NCBI RefSeq assembly: GCF_900115925.1 | Contig: NZ_FOYF01000002.1 | Location: forward strand, 1-64,000 | Source: Bacillus sp. cl95 | GTDB lineage: Bacteria > Bacillota > Bacilli > Bacillales > Cytobacillaceae | Reading direction: 5' to 3' | DNA length: 64,000 bases | In this document: positions 56,550-64,000 of the stretch, in pieces | Numbering within the stretch: position 1 is the first letter of the stretch | Layout: each line of letters starts with the position of its first letter | Position numbers and translations under genes: made by a program | The notes under the pieces: generated by a model | What the model was told of the DNA's origin: nothing | The model's input: the letters and a program-made list of their open reading frames with translations, nothing else | Databases searched by the model: none

Positions 56550-57086
56550 ATGAACTTTTTTCAAATAGCAAAGGATACTTTTGAACTGTTTAGCGATGAT
56601 GAAAAACGACCCCTGCATGTTGGAGAAGTAATGAATCTTTGGTTTTACTTGATTGGCACGGAACAGACTCTCAGGGGTGACCAAATTTCTTATAACATAT
56701 GCGAGGATGAAGAATTGAAGAAGAAGTTACATGAGGTTATCCATGATGTACATCTACCGATGATTGAAGAATTAAAGGGATTTTTTAATAAAGAAGGTAT
56801 CCCCTTACCTCATACAACGCCCGAAAAAACACCAGGAGATTATAAAAATATTCCAGAGGGAGCGAAAATGAGCGACGAAGAGGTCGCTAACTTTCTTGCT
56901 TATAACCTTGTTGTTGGTATCAATGCTGCTGTCAGGGGATTAACCGAATCTGTAAGAGCAGACGTAGGCTATATGTTTGTTAAGTTTCAAATGATGAAAG
57001 TGGCATACTCCGTTACCTTAAAAAAGTTGATGGATGACAAGGGCTGGTTGAATGTACCGCCATTTTATAACCAGGATCGCTATTAA
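56550..57086 (+). CDS. DUF3231 family protein
   Basis: 178 aa, helical. The family is ferritin-like in fold prediction and occurs in spore-forming Bacillales, often as tandem duplicates; this copy holds a single domain. VGEVMNLWFYL, GEVIHDVHLPMIEE-like and LAYNLVVGINAAVRGLTESVR are recognisable. Function unknown. ATG behind TGGAGG. Confidence 0.82.
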   Translation: MNFFQIAKDTFELFSDDEKRPLHVGEVMNLWFYLIGTEQTLRGDQISYNICEDEELKKKLHEVIHDVHLPMIEELKGFFNKEGIPLPHTTPEKTPGDYKNIPEGAKMSDEEVANFLAYNLVVGINAAVRGLTESVRADVGYMFVKFQMMKVAYSVTLKKLMDDKGWLNVPPFYNQDRY

Positions 57087-57099
57087 AACGGAACGATTG

Positions 57100-57128
57100 G
57101 AGACCATAGGCGTGGGTCTTCTTTTTTT
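57100..57128 (+). terminator. Terminator of the DUF3231 gene
   Basis: Short stem AGACC / GGTCT followed by TCTTTTTTTG. Confidence 0.6.
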
Positions 57129-57204
57129 GTACTAAAATTGGTAAGATGTTTTCAGTATGTTATCGAAAACTACATATTTTGCTTGCAAGAAGGAGGAAAC
57201 ATTA

Positions 57205-58629
57205 ATGAAGATCGATTGGATGAAAGAAGTTGAAAGCAGGAAAGAGGATTTAATTAAAGATACGCAGGGATTATTACATATTAAGAGCGTGCTTGACGAG
57301 GAAAATGCTACAGAAGATGCACCACTTGGCAAAGAAGTGAAAGAAGCCCTCGATTTTATGCTGCAATTAGGCGAAAAGGACGGTTTTACAGCGAAAAACG
57401 TTGGCAACCTTGCAGGACATCTTGAATTTGGCGCAGGCAAAGATCTGCTTGGAATTCTCTGTCACGTTGATGTTGTTCCAGAAGGTGATGGATGGACAAG
57501 CGACCCTTACGGAGCTGAAATCCGTGATGGGAAAATTTTCGCAAGAGGAACCCTTGATGATAAAGGACCGACGATGGCTGCTTATTATGCAATGAAAATC
57601 GTTAAAGAACTTGGATTGCCACTAAACAAGCGTGTAAGAATGATTGTAGGGACGGATGAGGAAAGTAACTGGCGCTGTGTCGATCATTACTTCAAGCATG
57701 AAGAGATGCCAACATTAGGCTTTGCTCCTGATGCCGACTTCCCAATCATTCATGCAGAAAAAGGAATTTCTGATTTCGATCTAGTCCAAGTTCAGTCTGA
57801 AGGTGTAGCAGAAGATTCAAGTCGTATCAAAGTAGTGAATTTTGAATCAGGAAGAAGATACAATATGGTTCCTGACTTTGCAAGGGTATCTCTTGTGATT
57901 CAAACTGAACAAACTGAAGTCATTCAGCGTTTTGATGATTTTATAAAGCCATTTGATCTAGAAAGAAAGTACTTCGTAGACAATGGTGAAGTAGTTTTGG
58001 AGTTAAAAGGTGTTTCTGCTCACGGAATGGAACCGAACAATGGTAAAAATGCAGGCTTGTATATGGCTGAGTTCTTATCACAACTTACACTTGATGCAAA
58101 AGCGGAGAACTTCTTCGGATTCGTTTCCCGGTATTTCTTTAATGATTCCAGAGGAAATCAACTAGGTGTCGCATATAGCGACGACATTTCTGGCGATTTG
58201 ACGATCAATGTAGGTAGACTTTCTTATTCAAATGACAAGGGGGGGCGCCTCGGATTGAACTTGCGTTATCCTGTTACGAGTAAAATGGAAGACACGAAGG
58301 AAAAGATTGAGGATCTCTTGAAAACAGAAGGCTTCCAATTAGAGAATTTCTCTGATTCCAAGCCACATTATGTAGAAGAAAGTGAATTCCTTGTCCAAAC
58401 TTTGAAAAAGGTTTATGAAGAACAAACTGGTGAGGAAGCAAAATTGATTGCAATCGGCGGAGGGACGTATGCTCGATCTCTTAAAGCCGGTGTGGCGTTT
58501 GGACCATTATTCCCAGGTCGACCTGACATCGCTCATCAAAAAGATGAATATATGTATATCGAGGACTTGCTAAAAGCAACGGCCATTTATGCACAGGCAA
58601 TCTTTGAACTTGCATCAAACGAAAAATAA
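57205..58629 (+). CDS. pepV: Dipeptidase PepV (M20 family)
   Basis: 474 aa. Zinc peptidase: ILCHVDVVPEGDGW gives the first His/Asp, GTLDDKGPTMAAY the bridging Asp, GTDEESNWRC the catalytic Glu, and the second His is in GVSAHGMEPNNG. Cleaves dipeptides in the cytoplasm. ATG 57205 behind AAGGAGGAA. B. subtilis name ytjP. Confidence 0.93.
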   Translation: MKIDWMKEVESRKEDLIKDTQGLLHIKSVLDEENATEDAPLGKEVKEALDFMLQLGEKDGFTAKNVGNLAGHLEFGAGKDLLGILCHVDVVPEGDGWTSDPYGAEIRDGKIFARGTLDDKGPTMAAYYAMKIVKELGLPLNKRVRMIVGTDEESNWRCVDHYFKHEEMPTLGFAPDADFPIIHAEKGISDFDLVQVQSEGVAEDSSRIKVVNFESGRRYNMVPDFARVSLVIQTEQTEVIQRFDDFIKPFDLERKYFVDNGEVVLELKGVSAHGMEPNNGKNAGLYMAEFLSQLTLDAKAENFFGFVSRYFFNDSRGNQLGVAYSDDISGDLTINVGRLSYSNDKGGRLGLNLRYPVTSKMEDTKEKIEDLLKTEGFQLENFSDSKPHYVEESEFLVQTLKKVYEEQTGEEAKLIAIGGGTYARSLKAGVAFGPLFPGRPDIAHQKDEYMYIEDLLKATAIYAQAIFELASNEK

Positions 58630-58635
58630 TATAGG

Positions 58636-58668
58636 AAAAGCTGACCTTTTGGGGTCAGCTTTTTTATA
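58636..58668. terminator. Bidirectional terminator of pepV and ytkP
   Basis: Stem AAAAGCTGACC / GGTCAGCTTTT with T6 after it; an almost identical hairpin ends luxS. Confidence 0.88.
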
Positions 58669-58701
58669 TTGCATCAATTCTGGGCGCTTTCGCTTTTCTC
58701 C

Positions 58702-59637
58702 TTAATTCTCGAATTGAAAAAGGTCACTGGATAAATATCTTTCACCTGTATCACAGGCAATGCAAATGACTACGTCTTCTGGTGTAAGGCGTTTTGCTAC
58801 TTCTAATGCAGCATAGCAAGCCCCACCTGAAGAAGGTCCTACAAGTATTCCTTCTTTTGTAGCTAAAGCACGCGTGATTTCGTATGCGTCCTCGTCTTCA
58901 ATTTTATGGATTTCGTCATATACATCTTGATTCAGAATTTCTGGTATGAATCCTGGGCTTGTTCCAACAAGTTTATGTTTTCCTGGTTTGCCTCCAGAAA
59001 GGACGGGTGAACCTGCTGGCTCAACGACATGTATAGTTAAGTCCTTAAAATGCTCCCTTAAAACTTCCCCAGTTCCAGTGATTGTTCCCCCTGTTCCAGC
59101 AGTTGCGACAAAGGCTGCGAGAGGCTTGTTCAATTGTTTCATCGCTTCAATAATTTCAAGTGCAGTAGAGTGACGGTGTGCATCAGGATTTGCATTGTTT
59201 TCAAATTGCATCGGCATAAAGCTGTTTTCGATTTCGGCCACTAATTGTTCTGCTTTTTTGATAGCTCCTGGCATTTTTTCATCACCAGGCGTGAGCACAA
59301 CCTCTGCGCCATAAGCTTTCAATAAATTGATTCGTTCTTGGGTCATTGTATCTGGCATCACAAGAATTGCTCGATAACCTCTTGCTGCTGCGTTCATGGC
59401 AATGCCAATGCCTGTGTTTCCGCTGGTTGGCTCAATAATGGTTGAGCCGGGTTTAAGTAGTCCTGCTTTTTCAGCTTCTATAATCATATTGAAAGCAGCT
59501 CTGTCTTTTACACTTTTTGAGGGGTTGAAAAATTCAAGTTTCATATATACAGATGCTCCATCCTTTGGAGCAATTCGATTCAATTTTACTAGAGGAGTAT
59601 CTCCAATTAGATCTGCTACGCTATTAACAACCTTCAC
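58702..59637 (-). CDS. ytkP: Cysteine synthase family protein YtkP
   Basis: 311 aa, fold-type II PLP enzyme. The cofactor lysine is Lys44 in NPSKSVKDRAAF; PTSGNTGIG binds the substrate carboxylate and GTGGTITGTGE the phosphate. Probably O-acetylserine sulfhydrylase or a close relative. The start is GTG 59637 (AAAGGAAG eight bases upstream, and the length equals YtkP); ATG 59643 is too close to the site. Confidence 0.9.
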   Translation of the reverse strand: MKVVNSVADLIGDTPLVKLNRIAPKDGASVYMKLEFFNPSKSVKDRAAFNMIIEAEKAGLLKPGSTIIEPTSGNTGIGIAMNAAARGYRAILVMPDTMTQERINLLKAYGAEVVLTPGDEKMPGAIKKAEQLVAEIENSFMPMQFENNANPDAHRHSTALEIIEAMKQLNKPLAAFVATAGTGGTITGTGEVLREHFKDLTIHVVEPAGSPVLSGGKPGKHKLVGTSPGFIPEILNQDVYDEIHKIEDEDAYEITRALATKEGILVGPSSGGACYAALEVAKRLTPEDVVICIACDTGERYLSSDLFQFEN

Positions 59638-59887
59638 GTTCATCTTCCTTTCCGGTAAAAAGGGCAAGGCCCAAAGCTTCATTTTCTAAACTAATCATAT
59701 AAAAAGTATAACCTATAAATCAATTTTAATGGACGGTGATGGTCTTGGAATGGATTGATGCAAAAACAAAGCACTAATTTCTCCGCATTCTTTCCTTATT
59801 TGCATGACGTTTGTTAAAATAAAGCAAAGGTAATTTACCTCAATATTTGACAATAGGTAAATGAATGAAAAGGTAGGTCAAACTTCG

Positions 59888-60874
59888 ATGGGGCAGCTTA
59901 TTAAACTTCAAGATTTTATATCGCGATATGAACAGAATATTTTTTCTTATCCAGGCCGTTTCGTAAGGCTGAAAGTACAACAATGGGAACGCACAAAAGA
60001 AAACTGGGAAACAGAAGGCATAGATGCATCAAATTTGTCGATTTCACCCACATCGTCCCCAATTGAGGAGGAAAAGCAAAAACAGCCTCTTCTTGGAAAA
60101 ATCATGGGGATGTTAGGGAGAAATCAAAATGAAGAAGTGGAACTACCTCCAGTGGTCGTAGAAACAGGCGCGGAAGGCGACCCTGATGAGTCTTCGTTGC
60201 AATTTTCTGCGAATATCTTAACTAAGCCATCAAATTTGGATGAATTGAAACTTCAATTTCTGGAACAGCTATTCAAGTTTCAAATGAAATGGGCCAGTTC
60301 AACTCTTTCAGAAAAATCTTTTTTGGATAGTTCCTACTATCATGATGAAAATCTGAAGTTTTTTTTGCAAAGGTTCCCTGACACCTTCTTATTTCTTTAT
60401 CGTCCTGTATTCCTATTAAAGAAAGCACCAATAGAAGCAGAAATCATCATGCTCACTCCAACAGAAGCTTGGTGCATTACTTTCATAGAAAGGGAGGATT
60501 CAGCAGTATTTGTTGGTTCAAATGACCGGTTTTGGCTTAAAAGAAACAAGAATCAGGAACAGAAGGTCTTAAATCCATTGATGGCCCTTAATCGTACTGA
60601 AAAAATAGTGAAGAAAATATTTCAATTAGATGGAATTGAATTGCCTATACATAAGCTTGTCTTAAGTCGGAACGGGTATATCGATTTTCCTAATGCACCT
60701 TTAGGAACCGAGTTTGTAGAAAAGCGGAATTTCGAGACATGGTTCCAAAGGATGCGGTTATTAAAATCTCCTCTTAAGCATATGCAGTTAAAAGGAGCGC
60801 AATCTCTCCTTCGTTATTGCCAAACTACAAGCGTTAGAAGACTAGAATGGGAAGTTTCAGAAGAGAACAAATAG
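59888..60874 (+). CDS. ytlQ: Conserved protein of unknown function, YtlQ-like
   Basis: 328 aa from ATG 59888 (MGQLIKLQDFISRYEQNIF), chosen for the AAGGTAGG site; ATG 59861 is in frame with a weak site. No membrane segments. An acidic low-complexity stretch lies about residues 55-110. No catalytic motif recognised. The assignment rests on the N-terminus and on the order ytkP-ytlQ-ytlR; function unknown. Confidence 0.8.
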   Translation: MGQLIKLQDFISRYEQNIFSYPGRFVRLKVQQWERTKENWETEGIDASNLSISPTSSPIEEEKQKQPLLGKIMGMLGRNQNEEVELPPVVVETGAEGDPDESSLQFSANILTKPSNLDELKLQFLEQLFKFQMKWASSTLSEKSFLDSSYYHDENLKFFLQRFPDTFLFLYRPVFLLKKAPIEAEIIMLTPTEAWCITFIEREDSAVFVGSNDRFWLKRNKNQEQKVLNPLMALNRTEKIVKKIFQLDGIELPIHKLVLSRNGYIDFPNAPLGTEFVEKRNFETWFQRMRLLKSPLKHMQLKGAQSLLRYCQTTSVRRLEWEVSEENK

Positions 60875-60899
60875 AATATATGGGGATAAGGTTGATTGT

Positions 60900-61901
60900 A
60901 TGGAAACAATATATTTCATAGTGAACACTCAGGCGAGAAATGGACACTGCTTAAAGACTTGGCAATCAGTTGAAACCGAATTGCAAAAGCATGATATAAA
61001 GTATCATGCTTTTTTTACAAGATATCGAGGTCATGCAATCGAGTTGGCAAGCGATCTAGCTAAAAAAAATGTCCAACGGCAAATTACTTTAGTTGCTGTT
61101 GGGGGAGACGGCACGATGCATGAGGTCATGAATGGGGCCTTTCCTTTTCCGAATGTCTCCATCGGTTTCATTCCAGGTGGATCAGGGAATGATTTTTCAA
61201 GGGGGTTTTTTATACCTTCTAAACCAAAATCCGCTTTACATTGCTTATTAGATTCCATGAAAGACGCTCCGAAATGGATTGATAGCGGGAAAGTATCGAG
61301 CAATAGTAAAGATAGTAAAGATAGTAAAGATCGCTATTTCATTAATAATATGGGCGTGGGATTTGATGCTTTGATATCCTATGAGGTCAATCAATCACGG
61401 ATGAAGAAGATCCTAAATAAACTGCGTATGGGAAGAATGATTTACGTTTATTATTTGTTAAAGAAACTTTTTACGTATCGGTGTTCTGTATTGGACATAA
61501 CAATAGATGGGAAAAAATATACGTTTCACGATACGTGGTTTGTAACTGTATCGAATCAGCCATTTTATGGAGGAGGCATGAAAATCGCTCCGACGGCTTC
61601 TCCTTGTGACGGCATATTGAATATCACCATCGTTCATGAATTATCGAGACTGAAATTGTTACTTGTTTTCATCAGTGTTTTTGGAGGCAAGCATGTAGGT
61701 TTTAAAGAAGTAAAAAGCTTTGAAGGAAGAAAAATCGAAATTCAAACGAACGAAGCTTTATATGTTCATGCAGATGGAGAGTATATAGGAAAAACACCAT
61801 TGGAAGTCACAATTCAGCCTAGCGCACTTTCCGTTTTCCTTAAGAAAGGAGAGAGCGAAGCCTGTGAGTGGAAGGAGAGGAAAATGAATGATACCCGTTG
61901 A
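60900..61901 (+). CDS. ytlR: Diacylglycerol/lipid kinase family protein YtlR
   Basis: 333 aa. DAGK catalytic domain with AVGGDGT (residues 66-72) and PGGSGNDF (92-99). Phosphorylates a lipid or acts as a lipid-kinase-like protein; the substrate is not known. An in-frame 9-bp triplication encodes SKDSKDSKD (136-144) in a loop. ATG 60900; the ribosome site is weak (GGGGATAAGG). Its last codons overlap the amyX start region. Confidence 0.9.
   Translation: METIYFIVNTQARNGHCLKTWQSVETELQKHDIKYHAFFTRYRGHAIELASDLAKKNVQRQITLVAVGGDGTMHEVMNGAFPFPNVSIGFIPGGSGNDFSRGFFIPSKPKSALHCLLDSMKDAPKWIDSGKVSSNSKDSKDSKDRYFINNMGVGFDALISYEVNQSRMKKILNKLRMGRMIYVYYLLKKLFTYRCSVLDITIDGKKYTFHDTWFVTVSNQPFYGGGMKIAPTASPCDGILNITIVHELSRLKLLLVFISVFGGKHVGFKEVKSFEGRKIEIQTNEALYVHADGEYIGKTPLEVTIQPSALSVFLKKGESEACEWKERKMNDTR
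61305..61331. repeat. 9-bp tandem repeat inside ytlR (three perfect copies)
   Basis: AGTAAAGAT three times in a row, each unit adding Ser-Lys-Asp without changing the frame. Confidence 0.95.
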
Positions 61902-64000
61902 ACGAAAATTTTCAGCCTATCTTGACGAAATGCAGTCGGCGGCTATTATCATGCCGCTTTCTTATGAAGGCGGTATTTCCACTTCCTTTTTCATCAAGAA
62001 TGGAGAACTTGAAGAAGCTTTGGAAATCAAGGAACGAATTGAGATTGAACAGGCAATCAAATATCTTTGTATAATCCCGTTCCAACCCCAATTTGGGCAA
62101 ACTTATTGGGTAGTTGACGAGCGTGGCGAACAGACGGATCTTCAGATAGGTTCAGTTATTCGAACTCCCCAATTTGATCAAATGTTTTATTATGACGGTA
62201 ATGATTTAGGGGTGAGATACGGAAAGGAGCAAAGTGTATTTAAGCTATGGGCTCCAACTGCTACACAGGTCATTTTAAAACTCGGAAAGCCTGATGGAAT
62301 AGGATCAGAACTGGCAGAATTGAGCAGGGGAGAAAAGGGTGTCTGGCATGTTGCAGTTCCGAAAGATCTTGAATGTTGGAGCTATTCTTTTTTAGTCAGA
62401 GTCAATTTAAACTGGCAAGAAGCTGTCGACCCATACGCTGTTGCTTCGACAGCTAATGGATTGCTAGGAGTAGTGGTTGACCTTGAAAAGGTGAAAAAGA
62501 CTAAGCCGCAGCTGCCTCCCTTTAAGCATGCTGTTGATGCCATTATCTATGAGGCACATATCCGTGACTTCTCCATCCACGAAAATAGTGGGATTTCTCA
62601 AAAGGGAAAGTACTTAGGTTTAATAGAACAAGATACGGTTGGTACGGACGGAAAACCCACAGGGATTTCCTATTTGTCCTATTTAGGAATTACACATTTA
62701 GAGCTGTTACCTTTTCATGACTTTGCAGGTGTAGATGAACTGGGGAATTCTTTAGAATACAATTGGGGTTACAATCCGCTCCATTTTAATGTACCCGATG
62801 GCAGCTATAGCAGTGATCCATGTGATCCTTACGCGAGGATAAGGGAATTGAAGGCGATGATTACAGGCATTCAGAAAATGGGTATCAGAGTAGTCATGGA
62901 TGTCGTCTATAATCACGTTTACACTAGAGAAGAATCTTCTTTTGAAAAAATTGTTCCGGGATATTATTTTCGTCATGATGCAAATGGCCTTCCGTCGAAT
63001 GGAACAGGTGTGGGCAATGATATTGCCTCTGAACGACTCATGGTGAGGAAATTTATTGTTGATTCGGTAAGGTTTTGGATGACAGAATATCATGTAGATG
63101 GATTTCGGTTTGACTTGATGGGGATTTTAGATATTGAAACAATGAATGAAGTTCAAAAAGAAGCTTCGACCATAGCTCCTGATACGCTAATTATCGGGGA
63201 AGGATGGGATTTGAATACTCCATTAGCTTATGAAAGAAAGGCCATCATTCGAAATCAAATGAAGATTCCATCCATCGGTCAATTCAATGACTGGTTCCGA
63301 GATTCAATAAAAGGTAGTGCATTCAATTTATACGATAAAGGCTATGCTTTCGGAAATGAACATTATATGGAAGCGGCCAAACAAGTACTAGCTGGCAGTG
63401 TCGGGCTTGAGAGAAGGGAAAGTGGACTTTTTAATCAGCCGAATCAGACTGTGAATTATGTTGAATGTCATGATAATCATACTTTATGGGATAAGCTTCT
63501 TGCTTGTCTAAAAGATTCAAGCGATCAGCTGAGAATGGACTATCACCGTATGGCCACCTCCCTCGTTGTAATTGCCCAAGGGATTCCTTTCTTGCATTGT
63601 GGGCAAGAATTTTTCCGTACAAAAGATGGGGTAGGGAACAGCTATAAATCACCTGATGCCATCAACCAAGTCGATTGGGCCCGAAAGATTGAGTATGAAA
63701 GAAATGTAGAGTATATAAAAGGACTCATTGATATCAGAAAGAGATTTCAATGTTTTAGACTGAGAAGTGCGGATGAAATCCGTCATTCCTTAAAGATTTT
63801 GCCAGAGCCTTCTCCGATGATTGCTTACACTCTGAATATGGTCATGAAAGATCCGGAGGGATGGACACAACTATTAGTGATGGTAAACCCTTCTCAAGCA
63901 AAACAAAATTTAATGCTTCCAGATGGAGAATGGTTCATTTTTGCTGATAAAGAGGCGGCAACCGCTTCACAGAGAGGGATTGTACCGAAAGGGCAGTTCT
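61888..64000 (+). CDS. amyX: Type I pullulanase AmyX (5' part, runs off the window)
   Basis: Open from ATG 61888 (behind GGAGAGG, overlapping the ytlR end) to the window edge: 704 codons seen, no stop. Hydrolyses alpha-1,6 bonds of pullulan and branched glucans. No signal peptide, so probably cytoplasmic. A CBM48-type domain (about residues 105-190) precedes the GH13 barrel. The pullulanase signature YNWGYNP is at 291-297, nucleophile Asp409 in DGFRFDLMG, acid Glu438 in IGEGWD, and Asp529 in VECHDNHT. It suits the degradation of branched glycogen. Confidence 0.94.
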   Translation, partial: MIPVERKFSAYLDEMQSAAIIMPLSYEGGISTSFFIKNGELEEALEIKERIEIEQAIKYLCIIPFQPQFGQTYWVVDERGEQTDLQIGSVIRTPQFDQMFYYDGNDLGVRYGKEQSVFKLWAPTATQVILKLGKPDGIGSELAELSRGEKGVWHVAVPKDLECWSYSFLVRVNLNWQEAVDPYAVASTANGLLGVVVDLEKVKKTKPQLPPFKHAVDAIIYEAHIRDFSIHENSGISQKGKYLGLIEQDTVGTDGKPTGISYLSYLGITHLELLPFHDFAGVDELGNSLEYNWGYNPLHFNVPDGSYSSDPCDPYARIRELKAMITGIQKMGIRVVMDVVYNHVYTREESSFEKIVPGYYFRHDANGLPSNGTGVGNDIASERLMVRKFIVDSVRFWMTEYHVDGFRFDLMGILDIETMNEVQKEASTIAPDTLIIGEGWDLNTPLAYERKAIIRNQMKIPSIGQFNDWFRDSIKGSAFNLYDKGYAFGNEHYMEAAKQVLAGSVGLERRESGLFNQPNQTVNYVECHDNHTLWDKLLACLKDSSDQLRMDYHRMATSLVVIAQGIPFLHCGQEFFRTKDGVGNSYKSPDAINQVDWARKIEYERNVEYIKGLIDIRKRFQCFRLRSADEIRHSLKILPEPSPMIAYTLNMVMKDPEGWTQLLVMVNPSQAKQNLMLPDGEWFIFADKEAATASQRGIVPKGQF

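Noticed and set aside
58679-58699. GGGCGCTTTCGCTTTTCT after pepV, similar to the right end of repeat E
   Set aside because: Only about 18 bases match and no other part of the repeat is present; it may be a remnant but cannot be supported.

Overview
The window comes from a low-GC Gram-positive bacterium of the family Bacillaceae. Three observations support this: Shine-Dalgarno sequences of the AAGGAGG type, frequent TTG and GTG starts, and a gene order that closely follows the rrnB/trnB - glg - men - luxS - pckA - metK - asnB - leuS - ytgP - amyX stretch of Bacillus subtilis. No species can be named. Gene symbols are those of B. subtilis, assigned by recognising the protein sequence and neighbourhood; no database search was run.

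Layout. 1-1380: the last 14 tRNA genes of a trnB-like cluster and its terminator. 1.6-9.95 kb: a small orphan gene on the minus strand, then the glycogen operon glgBCDAP. 10-11.6 kb: a 52-bp tandem repeat, then yteA-tspO (minus). 11.65-20.4 kb: menA (minus) divergent from menFDHBEC (plus), a compact menaquinone locus. 20.5-28.5 kb: a DUF1540 protein, a cytochrome bd-type oxidase (ythAB), an orphan zinc-binding lipoprotein divergent from a beta-carbonic anhydrase with two Zur-box-like sites between them, yidD/ytjA, luxS, ytzI, dps, small conserved proteins and the Nudix hydrolase ytkD. 28.5-34.5 kb: the ABC transporter ytlACD, ytmA, ytmB, pckA and a DCC-family thiol protein. 34.5-43.4 kb: SAM-riboswitch-controlled metK, asnB, a C39-like peptidase, ytoA, ytpAB, ytqBA. 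43.4-47 kb: a repeat-rich accessory stretch with ytzC, a 59-aa gene and yttB, ending in a leucine T-box. 47-64 kb: leuS, ytwF, an HD protein, an MBL hydrolase, cse60, ytfP, ytgP, ytzG, ytzE, a DUF3231 protein, pepV, ytkP, ytlQ, ytlR and the 5' part of amyX (pullulanase), which runs off the window.

How the genes fit together. glgBCDAP makes and mobilises glycogen, and the pullulanase at the far end debranches alpha-glucans. The men cluster makes the quinone that the nearby bd-type oxidase uses. MetK makes SAM and LuxS recycles the product of SAM-dependent methylation. PckA is gluconeogenic and has a CcpN-like operator.

I found no convincing new multi-gene system (no defence island, prophage, CRISPR array or biosynthetic cluster). 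The most unusual content is in the non-coding DNA: a family of about 175-bp MITE-like repeats, one of which splits the ythA-ythB operon and supplies the end of the ythA stop codon; a nested composite repeat; a related module inserted between the leuS T-box and the leuS start; very long perfect palindromes; and short tandem repeats in a leader and in a coding sequence.
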